Source of the DNA: Pseudomonas weihenstephanensis
Lineage (GTDB): Bacteria > Pseudomonadota > Gammaproteobacteria > Pseudomonadales > Pseudomonadaceae
Direction of reading: 5' to 3'
DNA: 64,000 nt
Assembly (NCBI RefSeq): GCF_001043055.1
Contig: NZ_JYLF01000002.1
Span: 186,001 to 250,000 of the forward strand
The notes below the pieces were generated by a model. That model saw only the letters and a list, made by a program, of their open reading frames with translations, did no database searches and had not been told where the DNA came from. How positions within the stretch are numbered: position 1 is the first letter of the stretch; each line of letters begins with the position of its first letter. Positions 45,417 through 53,961 of the stretch are shown here, piece by piece. The translations under genes and the position numbers were made by a program.

Positions 45417-46540
45417 GGGTTTGTTCCCCCATCGGCCGCGAGCGCGGTGCTGGTCATGGGCTCGATGCTGGCGCCATCGCTGAGTTTGATCTGGCCTGAC
45501 GTCACCACTTGATCGCCGGGCGCAACGCCCTGATTGATCACGACCCAGCCATCGCGCCGCTCGCCGGTCTTGACTGACACGCGCCGTACGGTGGGTGCGC
45601 TCTGAGCATCGAGGGCCGGTTGAACCAGGTACACGTCCTCGCCGTAGGCGCTGTAGGTCACGGCAGTTTCGGGCAGGCTCAAGGTGTTTTCCGGCAGGGT
45701 CTGAGGCAGGCGCACGCGGGCGAACATGCGTGGCAGGGCAGCGGCGGGCGGGTCTTGCAAGCGTGCCTGAAGGCTTAAGGTGCGCGAGCGATCCAAAAAC
45801 GGGTCGACGCTGCTGACCACGGCCGTTAACGGTTGGCCGGGCAGCGCATCAAGCTCAATCAGCAAAGGGCTGCCGGTCTTGAAGTGCAGCATGGCTTGCT
45901 CCGGCACGCTGAAGTTGACGTACAGGCCTTGGTTGCCGATCAGGTTGATCAGCGTATCGCCGGGATTGACGTATTGCCCCACATGCACTTTGCGGATGCC
46001 CAATGTGCCGGCGAAAGGTGCGCGAATGGTGCGTTGTTCAATCTGCGCCATCAATTCCTGCAAGGCGCCGCGAGCGGTGGTGTATTGGGCCTGGGCATCG
46101 TCCAGTGCCTCGCGCGAAACAGCGTTGGAATGGATCAGTTTTTTCAGGCGATCAAGGCGTACGAGGGCGTTATCGACCTGACCTTGCAGCCGCACCTTTT
46201 GCCCGCGTTGCGGCGCATCGTTGAGGCGCACCAGCACCTGCCCGCGTTCAACGCGTTGGCCGGACTCAATCGGCAGCTCGACGATACGTCCACCCACTTC
46301 GGCGGGCACGCTGACTTCTTCGACCGCTTCCAGTTCGCCGATGGCTTGCAGGTAGCGGGTAAACGGCTGCTGACTGACGGGCGCGACTGCGACCTTGACC
46401 GGTGCCGCCACATAACCGGCTGCGGCCGGTTGCCGCGCGTACCACAGGCCCCATGCCACACCGCCAAGTACGAGTCCAGTCATGGCCCAAAGGGTTTTGT
46501 GCCGGATTAACGGGCGAGTGCTTGCTGCAACGTGTGCCAT
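45413..46540 (-). CDS. RND periplasmic adaptor (MexJ-like)
   Basis: 375 residues from the start at 46540 (MAHVAASTRPLIRHKTLWAM). It has an N-terminal membrane anchor (about 17-33), lipoyl halves EVGGRIVELPIESGQRVERGQ and RAPFAGTLGIRKVHVGQYV around a coiled-coil hairpin (about 105-165), then beta-barrel and membrane-proximal domains. A frame extending to 46654 would overlap the VOC gene and is rejected. Cotranscribed with the permease. Confidence 0.88.
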   Translation of the reverse strand: MAHVAASTRPLIRHKTLWAMTGLVLGGVAWGLWYARQPAAAGYVAAPVKVAVAPVSQQPFTRYLQAIGELEAVEEVSVPAEVGGRIVELPIESGQRVERGQVLVRLNDAPQRGQKVRLQGQVDNALVRLDRLKKLIHSNAVSREALDDAQAQYTTARGALQELMAQIEQRTIRAPFAGTLGIRKVHVGQYVNPGDTLINLIGNQGLYVNFSVPEQAMLHFKTGSPLLIELDALPGQPLTAVVSSVDPFLDRSRTLSLQARLQDPPAAALPRMFARVRLPQTLPENTLSLPETAVTYSAYGEDVYLVQPALDAQSAPTVRRVSVKTGERRDGWVVINQGVAPGDQVVTSGQIKLSDGASIEPMTSTALAADGGTNP

Positions 46541-46563
46541 GATCTTTTTCCTTAAAGATGCAG

Positions 46564-46977
46564 TCAGTAAATCGGCCAACAGCCCGGCGTGAGCAGTTCG
46601 ATGAGGTTGTGGTCGGGGTCGCGAAAATAGATGCTGGAGCCGCCTTTGGGCCATTCGGTTCGGCCTTCGATGGCTACGCCGCTGTCGCTCAGTGTTTGCT
46701 TCCAGCCGGGCATGTCATCGGTGTCGATGGCGAAGCACACGTGGATCGAGCCACGGGCATCGTGCGGGGGGATTTCGCCGCCACTCAGGTATTTGGTTTG
46801 CAGTGAGGCGCCGCGTCTAAATAGCAGCAGGGTGTTGAGCCCGCCGACGTTGAATGCAACGAGCACGTCGCTTTCGACCATGACCTCCAAATGGAGTGTT
46901 TTATAGTAAAAATTTTTCGCTGCTGTAAGATCTTTCACGTAAAGCGCGGTTTCAATAATCCGTTTGAGTTGCAGCAT
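46564..46977 (-). CDS. VOC-fold (glyoxalase/dioxygenase-type) protein, candidate toxoflavin-degrading enzyme
   Basis: 137 residues with two beta-alpha-beta-beta-beta modules. Likely metal ligands are Glu near the start (IIETALYVKDL), His in GSIHVCFAID and Glu in DPDHNLIELL. It precedes the RND pump by 23 bases and is divergent from the LysR gene, 47 bases away. Toxoflavin lyases known to me are small VOC-fold proteins, so in this setting self-protection is a reasonable guess, but the fold also covers glyoxalases and antibiotic-binding proteins. Confidence 0.8.
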   Translation of the reverse strand: MLQLKRIIETALYVKDLTAAKNFYYKTLHLEVMVESDVLVAFNVGGLNTLLLFRRGASLQTKYLSGGEIPPHDARGSIHVCFAIDTDDMPGWKQTLSDSGVAIEGRTEWPKGGSSIYFRDPDHNLIELLTPGCWPIY

Positions 46978-47024
46978 GATGCGCTCCGTATCGGGCAGGT
47001 AGTCCCGGATTGGTGAATGACAGG

Positions 47025-47951
47025 ATGGTCATGGTTTTACTGCGCAATATTGATTTGAACCTGTTGGTGGTGCTCGACGCGTTGCTGACTGAAAAACACG
47101 TGACCCGTACCGGCGCCCGATTGCATTTGAGCCAACCGGCCATCAGCCACTCGCTGAGCAAGCTGCGGGTCCTGCTCGACGATCCGATCCTGATTCGTCA
47201 GGGCAGCGAAGTGGTGTTGAGTGCCCTGGCGCAAAACCTTCAGGCACCGCTCAAGGAGATCCTCAGCCAGATCGAAATCCTGCTCGGCAAGTCGATCGAC
47301 TTTGTGCCGGCCAACTCCCATCGCACTTTCCGTTTGGCCATGTCTGACTACGGTGCCGCGATTGTGTTGCCCAAATTGTTGCGCCAATTGCGCGTCGAGG
47401 CGCCCAACACCACGCTGGTGGTCACTCAGGACAGCCGTCACGGCATGTTTGAACAGATCGCTCAAGGCAAAATTGATCTGGCATTGGGTGTGTTCCCCCA
47501 CCTGACAGCGGACATTTCCAGTGAAGTGCTGTTTGAAGAAACGTTTTCTTGCCTGCTGGACCGCAGTACGTTGCCGGCCAGCGGCCAACTGGACTTGGAC
47601 AATTACCTGCTGCGCCCGCATATTTCGGTGTCGGTGGACGGCTGCACCCATGGTGAAATTGATCGACTGTTGCGCGCCGAGGGGTTGCAGCGTCGCATAG
47701 CGGTCAGCGTTCCCCACTGGCGCACCGCGCCCAGCATGATCAGCAACACCGACCTGATCCTCACGGTGGCCACCCGCACCCTGGACAATGCCCCGCTTGA
47801 CGATGACCTGGTCAGCCTCAGCCCGCCCTTGCCGATTCCCCCGTTTCCGTTCGTGCAGATCTGGCATAACCGTTTTGGCGAAGACCCGGCCCACATCTGG
47901 CTGCGCGAGCAAGTCAGGCAAGTGATGAGTCATGGGGCGCCCGCTACCTGA
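47025..47951 (+). CDS. LysR-family regulator, candidate ToxR-type activator
   Basis: About 308 residues, NodD/LysR type, with the winged helix at residues about 8-65 (RNIDLNLLVVLDALLTEKHV, HLSQPAISHSLSKLRVLLDD). Starts at 47025 and 47031 are both possible, each behind AGG-rich bases; a further ATG at 47010 is less likely. It is divergent from the VOC/RND genes and convergent with the RibD-like gene, overlapping its 3' end by 22 bases. In B. glumae a LysR protein (ToxR) with toxoflavin as coinducer controls the tox genes; the same role here is inference. Confidence 0.85.
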   Translation: MVMVLLRNIDLNLLVVLDALLTEKHVTRTGARLHLSQPAISHSLSKLRVLLDDPILIRQGSEVVLSALAQNLQAPLKEILSQIEILLGKSIDFVPANSHRTFRLAMSDYGAAIVLPKLLRQLRVEAPNTTLVVTQDSRHGMFEQIAQGKIDLALGVFPHLTADISSEVLFEETFSCLLDRSTLPASGQLDLDNYLLRPHISVSVDGCTHGEIDRLLRAEGLQRRIAVSVPHWRTAPSMISNTDLILTVATRTLDNAPLDDDLVSLSPPLPIPPFPFVQIWHNRFGEDPAHIWLREQVRQVMSHGAPAT

Positions 47952-49036
47952 ACCGGTCGCAAGCGCAAGCGCAAATCTTCACCCAGTTGTGTGACGTCAA
48001 ACAGGGTGAAATTCAGCGCTTGCTTGAGGTGAACCAGCTCCGGCATGTGCACCAACGGGCGGGCCAGATCACCCAGCAGTTTGGGCGCCATATACACCAG
48101 CACTTCATCTACCAGCCCGGCCTTTAGAAAGGCGCCCGCCAAGGTGGGGCCTGCTTCAACCATCACCTCGTGCAGACCGCGCAGGCTGAGTTGGCACAGC
48201 AGTTCATGCAGGTCCAGCCCATAGATATCGCCGTCCACACGCAACACTTCAGCGCTGTGCCCCTGGGGTAACGGCGTGTCGTTGTGCAACACATGCAGGC
48301 TCGGTGCGCTGGCGTTAAACACTTGCGCACCCGCCGGCACGCGCGCGCTGCTGTCCAGCACTACGCGCATGGGCGCCACAGCTTCAGGCGATGAAGGTTG
48401 GCGCACCGTCAGTAACGGGTCGTCTCCCAACACCGTGCCGCTGCCGGTGATGATGGCCGCACAGCGGGCACGCCAGTGTTGTACATCCATTCGCGCCTTG
48501 GGCCCGGTGATCCATTGCGAACGGCCATTACTCAGCGCCGTGCGCCCGTCCAGGCTCATGCCCATTTTCAGCTGCACCCAAGGGCGCTGGCGCTCAATGC
48601 TGGAGAGGAAACCTCGGTTCAGCTCACTGGCCGCCTCACGCATCAATCCCACCTTGACCTCGATACCGGCCGCTTTGAGTTCGGCGATGCCTTGGCCGTT
48701 GACCTGCTTGAACGGGTCTTCGAGGGCCACCATGACTTGACTGACGCCACTTTCAATCAATGCCTGATGGCACGCCCCCGTGCGGCCAACGTGGCTGCAC
48801 GGCTCCAGCGTGACGTAGGCCGTGGCGCCTTTGGCCAGGGCACCGGCCTGGCGCAAGGCGAACACTTCTGCGTGCGGGCCACCGGCCCGCCGATGCCAAC
48901 CTTCGCCCACCACACAATTACCGTGGGCAATCACACAGCCCACCCGCGGGTTGGGCCATGTGGAATGGCTGCCACGTTCGGCCAACGACAGCGCGTGTTG
49001 CATGTGCTGAAAGTCGACTTCGGTGAAATAAGTCAT
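47930..49036 (-). CDS. toxE: RibD-like deaminase/reductase (ToxE-like)
   Basis: 368 residues with the cytidine-deaminase-like zinc site HAE (55-57) and PCSHVGRTGAC (Cys80, Cys89) and a C-terminal dihydrofolate-reductase-like domain (about 150-360), as in bifunctional RibD. In riboflavin synthesis RibD acts on the GTP cyclohydrolase II product; toxoflavin clusters carry a dedicated RibD copy. The neighbours (GTP cyclohydrolase II, WD40, FGE-like, methyltransferase) favour the toxoflavin role over housekeeping ribD. It overlaps the WD40 gene by four bases. Confidence 0.8.
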   Translation of the reverse strand: MTYFTEVDFQHMQHALSLAERGSHSTWPNPRVGCVIAHGNCVVGEGWHRRAGGPHAEVFALRQAGALAKGATAYVTLEPCSHVGRTGACHQALIESGVSQVMVALEDPFKQVNGQGIAELKAAGIEVKVGLMREAASELNRGFLSSIERQRPWVQLKMGMSLDGRTALSNGRSQWITGPKARMDVQHWRARCAAIITGSGTVLGDDPLLTVRQPSSPEAVAPMRVVLDSSARVPAGAQVFNASAPSLHVLHNDTPLPQGHSAEVLRVDGDIYGLDLHELLCQLSLRGLHEVMVEAGPTLAGAFLKAGLVDEVLVYMAPKLLGDLARPLVHMPELVHLKQALNFTLFDVTQLGEDLRLRLRPVQVAGAP

Positions 49037-50733
49037 GACACTAAATGCCCGCCTGCACGGGCCGCGATCGGGTAAATACGCCCGTCATACGCACTGGCCA
49101 GGAAACCATTGCCGTTGGCGGCCTGGGTCAGGCAGGAGATCCCGCTGGCGGTCGGTTTTTCGAATTTCTCCCAACGGCGGGTGCGCACATCAAACAGGGC
49201 TACGGTGCCGCCGTAACTGCCGGTGGCGATCAGGTTCTGATCCTTGGAGATGGCAATGCATTTGATGGAGTGGTGATGCGGTGTCTCGAACACTTCGCTT
49301 TGGGCATCACGCCACAGGCGCAGCTTGAGGTCGCGACCGATGCTGGCGAAGCCGCCCTGGATTTGTGTGCAACCGTTGGAGATTCGGTCGTGCGCCTGGT
49401 CCAGGTAGGTGTGTTCAGTGAAGTCAGCAATGTTGAAAAAGGCGGCAGCGGCGGTGGCGCACACGCTGAATATGAAGGTCTCGTCAGCGGCAATGCCTTT
49501 GATGGCGTTGTTGTGCATGGCCACTTCGGTGATGAACTCCGGTTGCTGGTGTTGCAGCTTGAAGATCAATGCTTCACCGGTGTACGTACCAATGGCGGCG
49601 TGCAACTGGCCATCTTTGATAAACGTGGTGCCACAGTTTAACGGTGAGCGGTGCTGGTAAATGGCCTGGCCGGTGCGTGCATCGAATACGGTGCCCATTT
49701 GGCCGCCGGTCAGCACACTGTCACCAAACGCCAGCAAGAAGTTGCACAGGCTGCCAGCCTTGGTGTTGGCGACGCCGTTGACGTGCAGGATGCCCGCGTC
49801 GCCGATGCTGAAAATGTCGTCGTTGACCAGTGCGACCGCGTTCAGGCTGATGGCAGGTTCGATGCCGCCCAAGTCCCAGATCTGGGTGCGGAAGTTCCAG
49901 GTGGCGTAGCACGAGCCGAAGGTCACGAATGCGATTTGGTCTTCGCCAAGCAGGGCGCAACTGCGTGGCCAGATGATGCTCGGCAGCGAGGTCTCGGCGG
50001 TTTTTTCCAGCCGATTGTGGCTGTTCAGGTGCCAGAGCATCACGGAGCGGTCATAGCTGAGGCTGATCAACAGGCGTTGGGCGTCATCCCAAATGATGCG
50101 CTTGATACCCGCCGTATGCGCCGGTTGCAGATAAGTGCCTTGAGCGCTGATCAACGATATTTTGCCTTCGTCATCCCCGGCGAAAATGATCCCGTCACGC
50201 GACAGGGCCACGGTGTCGGTTTCAACGCCACCCAAGTCGATGATTTCCAGTTGCTCGCCGGTCATTGCATCCCAGCGGCGGATCGAGCCGTCGTCGCTGC
50301 TCGACACCAGCGTCGCGCCATCCACCGCCCAGCACACCGAGATCACGTCGGCGGTGTGGCCTTTGAGGATGCGCAGAGTGCGGCCATTGAGATCAAAAAT
50401 ACGCAGGGTATGGTCGCGTGAGCAGGTGGCGATGGTCTGGCCGTCTGGCGAGAAGGCTGCCATTTCGATGTCATCGTCATGGCCAATTAAAACAGCCTTC
50501 ATGCGCAGGCTCGGGACTTCCCAGACTCGCGCGGTGTAATCGCTGCTGGCGCTGACCAGCAGTGTGCCGGTGGGGTTGAACGCACACTGGTTGGCCAGGT
50601 GGTCATGCACCACGCGCTGGATGGGGGTTTTGGTTTTAGCGTCCCAGAGAATGACCTGATTGTCATAACCTGCGGTGGCGACATAGCAATCTTTAAACGT
50701 GGCAATACCGCTGATAGGGCCGAAGTGTTTCAT
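49033..50733 (-). CDS. toxC: WD40-repeat protein (ToxC-like)
   Basis: 566 residues of WD40 blades, clearest at the N terminus (TLLVSASSDYTARVWEVPS, TIATCSRDHTLRIFDLNGR, TLVSSSDDGSIRRWDAMTG) and C terminus (NLIATGSYGGTVALFDVRT). The length fits two seven-bladed propellers. It has no signal peptide, so it is cytosolic. A WD-repeat protein between GTP cyclohydrolase II and RibD is a hallmark of toxoflavin clusters; whether it catalyses a step or holds enzymes together I cannot tell. It overlaps the RibD-like gene by four bases. Confidence 0.8.
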   Translation of the reverse strand: MKHFGPISGIATFKDCYVATAGYDNQVILWDAKTKTPIQRVVHDHLANQCAFNPTGTLLVSASSDYTARVWEVPSLRMKAVLIGHDDDIEMAAFSPDGQTIATCSRDHTLRIFDLNGRTLRILKGHTADVISVCWAVDGATLVSSSDDGSIRRWDAMTGEQLEIIDLGGVETDTVALSRDGIIFAGDDEGKISLISAQGTYLQPAHTAGIKRIIWDDAQRLLISLSYDRSVMLWHLNSHNRLEKTAETSLPSIIWPRSCALLGEDQIAFVTFGSCYATWNFRTQIWDLGGIEPAISLNAVALVNDDIFSIGDAGILHVNGVANTKAGSLCNFLLAFGDSVLTGGQMGTVFDARTGQAIYQHRSPLNCGTTFIKDGQLHAAIGTYTGEALIFKLQHQQPEFITEVAMHNNAIKGIAADETFIFSVCATAAAAFFNIADFTEHTYLDQAHDRISNGCTQIQGGFASIGRDLKLRLWRDAQSEVFETPHHHSIKCIAISKDQNLIATGSYGGTVALFDVRTRRWEKFEKPTASGISCLTQAANGNGFLASAYDGRIYPIAARAGGHLVS

Positions 50734-50802
50734 GGTTATTCATCCTGAATAATGTAAGCGTGCGTCATGCCGTTGAGTTCACACCGGTATTAACGGCCAG
50801 AC

Positions 50803-51402
50803 TTAGTTGAACAAGTTGATGTGGTGATTCTTTTTATTGATCTTGGCTTGTAAATAAGGGCGGTTATGTTGGGTCAAAAAAACACCGGTCGGGATTACGT
50901 CGTCGACCTGCACGCCATTGTTTTGCAAGGCGACCACTTTTTCCGGGTTATTGGTGATCACGCGGCAGTGTTGTACGCCCAGGGCTTTCAACATGTTGGC
51001 GGCTTCGGTGAAGTCCCTATCGTCTTCACCGAAGTTCAAATGCTGATTGGCTTCGAACGTGTCCATGCCGGTGTCTTGCAGGCGGTAGGCCTCTAACTTG
51101 GCATATAAACCAATCCCGCGGCCTTCCTGGCGCAGGTAAATCAGATAACCGCCTTCTTCGTGCATGCGCTCAATGGACTCGGACAATTGCGGGCCGCAGT
51201 CGCAGCGTTGGGAACTGAACACATCCCCGGTCAGGCATTCCGAATGCAAACGCACCAAGGGACTGTTGAGGGAGGCCGGTCCCAGTTTAATAACGATGTG
51301 CTCTTTGTCCGCTTCAAGCCCTGTGAAACTGAAGAACGTACCCGGGATACCCGACTCATTCAGATGAATATCAACTTGGTTTCTAACGCGCAGCGGGTTC
51401 AT
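50803..51402 (-). CDS. toxB: GTP cyclohydrolase II (ToxB-like)
   Basis: 199 residues. Zinc ligands Cys56, Cys67 and Cys69 lie in CLTGDVFSSQRCDCG; the GTP-binding and catalytic stretch is YLRQEGRGIGLYAKLEAYRLQD. It opens GTP to the diaminopyrimidine that feeds both riboflavin and azapteridine pathways. Its place in the operon makes it the first enzyme of the toxoflavin-like pathway, probably a dedicated copy besides the core ribA. Confidence 0.85.
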   Translation of the reverse strand: MNPLRVRNQVDIHLNESGIPGTFFSFTGLEADKEHIVIKLGPASLNSPLVRLHSECLTGDVFSSQRCDCGPQLSESIERMHEEGGYLIYLRQEGRGIGLYAKLEAYRLQDTGMDTFEANQHLNFGEDDRDFTEAANMLKALGVQHCRVITNNPEKVVALQNNGVQVDDVIPTGVFLTQHNRPYLQAKINKKNHHINLFN

Positions 51403-51443
51403 AGAATTCCTTTCCTATTAACAGCATTTTTTATTCGACAGGG

Positions 51444-52469
51444 TTACAGCGTTTCAGCGAGCCTGAAGCCCATGACATAAATATCGCGCGGGTATTTGCC
51501 ATGGCGGCGGCAATTGCGTGCCAAATCACGAAAGCGCGTAAAGCTGCCGCCGCGTGCGATGCGATGCGTGCCTACCACTTGCACCAAGTCATCGTTGATG
51601 GCTTTGCCGCCGGGGTAGGGCGCGTAATTGTCCGCCACGTATTCCTCGACATTGCCAGCCATGTCCAGGCAACCAAAAGGCGATGCGCCCAACGGAAACA
51701 TACCCACGGGGGTGGTGTTGAAAATGGCCATCTCGGCCGTGTTGGCGTGCTCCGGCAAAAAGCGCTCGCCCCACGGGAACTCGAAGTTTTCAGGCCCGGC
51801 GCCGGCGTATTCCCACTCAGCTTCAGTCGGCAGGCGAAAACCGCGTCCTGATCGAGCGCTCAACCATGCCACGTAAGCATCGGCATCTTCGGCCTCCAGC
51901 CCATAGACCGGGTGATTCGAGCGTTCGACCGGAAACTGCCCAAATGCCCAGTTATTGGGGATGCGCGGCTGTAGCGAGTCTTCGAGAAAGGCTTTGTATT
52001 CGAGGTTGGTCACCGGGTACTTGCCGATCGCATAGCGGGGCAGGTGCAGGGTATGGCGCGGCACTTCCTTTTCAATCCAGCTGCGGTCCAGCCCCAACCC
52101 TTGCAGGGTATCCATCACGCCGTCGACGTTGGCTTCGTCCAGTCCGCTCTCGACCCAGCCACCTTCGATCGTGATCATCGGCGGGTTAAGCACATCCAGA
52201 CGCGGGTCCATTGTTTCGGCCAAATAACGCCCGGCGCCCAAGCGCAATGGCAACGCAACTTCTGGGTCTTCTACGCGATGGCACAGCAGGCTGGCTGGCG
52301 CCTGGGTCAATTGCTGCCACTCAGCTAGCGGCAGTGCCAGGTTGAGTCCGGGCTGGAAGTGCTCTTCCAGGCCCATTAATTGGCGGTCCGTCATTTGCGC
52401 CGTCAGTGGGCCGTCAAACACCGGCCAGTGAGCAAATGCTTTGGGTGGGTTAGCCACGTCGAACTCCAA
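51444..52469 (-). CDS. toxD: FGE/SUMF1-fold protein (ToxD-like)
   Basis: 341 residues with a formylglycine-generating-enzyme-type domain (about 100-341): PVTNLEYKAFLED, RLPTEAEWEYAGAGPENFEF, FGCLDMAGNVEEYVAD and IARGGSFTRFRDLARNCRRH. The two Cys that FGE enzymes carry shortly after GGS are replaced by Arg and Ala, so it is unlikely to make formylglycine; as in EgtB-type relatives the fold may serve another oxidative step. Family members in toxoflavin clusters are essential for the toxin in B. glumae. Confidence 0.75.
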   Translation of the reverse strand: MEFDVANPPKAFAHWPVFDGPLTAQMTDRQLMGLEEHFQPGLNLALPLAEWQQLTQAPASLLCHRVEDPEVALPLRLGAGRYLAETMDPRLDVLNPPMITIEGGWVESGLDEANVDGVMDTLQGLGLDRSWIEKEVPRHTLHLPRYAIGKYPVTNLEYKAFLEDSLQPRIPNNWAFGQFPVERSNHPVYGLEAEDADAYVAWLSARSGRGFRLPTEAEWEYAGAGPENFEFPWGERFLPEHANTAEMAIFNTTPVGMFPLGASPFGCLDMAGNVEEYVADNYAPYPGGKAINDDLVQVVGTHRIARGGSFTRFRDLARNCRRHGKYPRDIYVMGFRLAETL

Positions 52470-52486
52470 TACAAGTAAAAAGGGTG

Positions 52487-53224
52487 TCAGAAGGTGCAGA
52501 CCAGACCGGTTTGCAGGCAGTTGCGCTCAAAGTCACCCCAGTAGCCTTCAGGGAATTTCTGACGATTGGCTTTGGAGATCAACGGGCGTTGCCAGTGGTA
52601 GTCACTGAAACCCGCCTTGCGAATGGCACGTTCGTAGTCTTCGTGGCTCCAGCGGTAAAAGGTGAACTCGCTGGGTGGCGTGGTGACAAACTCTGACGGG
52701 CAACGGAAACCGCCTTCGTGGGCATTTTCACTTTTGACATGAACGCCGTACTTAGTGAAGTTGCCGTCGTCCAGGCGAAAGCTCGGGTCTACGGTGTAGG
52801 CGATCAGCTTGCCACCCGCTTGCATGTTGTCGGCCACGGCCTTGAACATGGCGTCCAGTTCGGCGGTGGATTGGGCATAGTTGAACAGCCAGGCGGCGGT
52901 CACGCGTTCGAATTGCCCCATCACCGGCATGTCGCACACGTTGGCGACATGAAACTCAATGGCTTCGTTATGCTGTGCCGACTCTTTGCGCGCCAGATCA
53001 ATCATCGCTGCAGAGATATCGACCCCTACCACGCGGGCGGCTCCTCGCCGATAGAGTTCGCGGCCGAAATAACCGTAACCGCACGCCAGGTCTAATACAG
53101 ACTTGCCTTTGACATCCCCCACCATATGAAAGAATGTCTCGGTTTCAACAGACCGTTGTGAGGCGGTGTCCGTGAACACTTCGAAACGATCGCCAATGGC
53201 GTCATACGCAGTAAAAGAACTCAT
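52487..53224 (-). CDS. toxA: SAM-dependent methyltransferase (ToxA-like)
   Basis: 245 residues. The SAM motif VLDLACGYGYFGREL is at residues 43-57 and VVGVDISAAMIDLARK follows. ToxA of B. glumae has the same size and puts two N-methyl groups on the azapteridine core to give toxoflavin. It lies 17 bases upstream of the FGE-like gene on the same strand. On its own this could be any small-molecule methyltransferase; the setting makes ToxA most likely. Confidence 0.82.
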   Translation of the reverse strand: MSSFTAYDAIGDRFEVFTDTASQRSVETETFFHMVGDVKGKSVLDLACGYGYFGRELYRRGAARVVGVDISAAMIDLARKESAQHNEAIEFHVANVCDMPVMGQFERVTAAWLFNYAQSTAELDAMFKAVADNMQAGGKLIAYTVDPSFRLDDGNFTKYGVHVKSENAHEGGFRCPSEFVTTPPSEFTFYRWSHEDYERAIRKAGFSDYHWQRPLISKANRQKFPEGYWGDFERNCLQTGLVCTF

Positions 53225-53313
53225 TGCTCACCTATTAAATGTGATTGCTGTTATTAAATGCCGCTGCAATAACCCTGCTCCGGGTCTACAGGTGCACGTC
53301 TGGATATTCAACG

Positions 53314-53760
53314 TTAACTGCGCACGGCAATAAGAAAGCCGGCCAGTACGACACTCACGCCAATGATTTTTTGTACATTGATCGCTTGTTTAGGCAGCCC
53401 GACCAAACCGAAATAATCGATCAGTAGCGAGATGGTCAGTTGGCCGACAATCACCGCCATGATGAAGTTGAGAGCCCCCAGGCGTGGCACCAGAATGAGG
53501 GCGGCGGTGATATATAAAACCCCGGCAACGCCACCAAACCAAATCCACCAGGGACCGTCTTGCAACGCCGTCAGGTTTGGACGAGGCACTTTAAATATCA
53601 GCATGACCAGCATAATGGCCACGCCACTGACCAGCAGTGAAACGGCCGTGGCCCACAGCGGATGACCTAATAAAACGCCCAGTTTGGCGTTAGTGCCCGC
53701 TTGTAAAGGCACGGCAAAACCTGCCAGTAAACTTAAAACAATAGAAACAAATAAGCTCAT
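53314..53760 (-). CDS. DMT-type small membrane protein (DUF606/YdcZ-like)
   Basis: 148 residues with five hydrophobic segments (MSLFVSIVLSLLAGFAVPLQ to IIGVSVVLAGFLIAVRS), matching the single-copy half-size drug/metabolite transporters of the DUF606 family. It is the first gene of the toxoflavin-like operon and could move the product or a precursor. A ribosome site AAGGAC precedes the start codon. Confidence 0.75.
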   Translation of the reverse strand: MSLFVSIVLSLLAGFAVPLQAGTNAKLGVLLGHPLWATAVSLLVSGVAIMLVMLIFKVPRPNLTALQDGPWWIWFGGVAGVLYITAALILVPRLGALNFIMAVIVGQLTISLLIDYFGLVGLPKQAINVQKIIGVSVVLAGFLIAVRS

Positions 53761-53961
53761 GGGCGGGGGTGTCCTTTTTTTTAATCTTTTACGGGGAATG
53801 TAAAAACAGGGCCAATTCTTTGTTCTAATACGCGATATTCGCGCGCTGGATTGCCGTGCTGTAGCCCTTTGGGCATAAGGCGTGTGAGGCCACTGGCTGA
53901 TCGGACGTGCGCTTGATTAACCCAGAGGTTTACAATCGGCGCACTTGAATGGAGTAACCCT
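53761..53961. promoter_or_regulatory. Divergent promoter region between the tox-like operon and moaC
   Basis: 200 bases separate the start codons. It is AT-rich near the tox side and has an interrupted palindrome CGCGA-TAT-TCGCG (53831-53843), a candidate operator. The ribosome site GGAG at 53951-53954 serves the GTG start of moaC. Confidence 0.4.
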
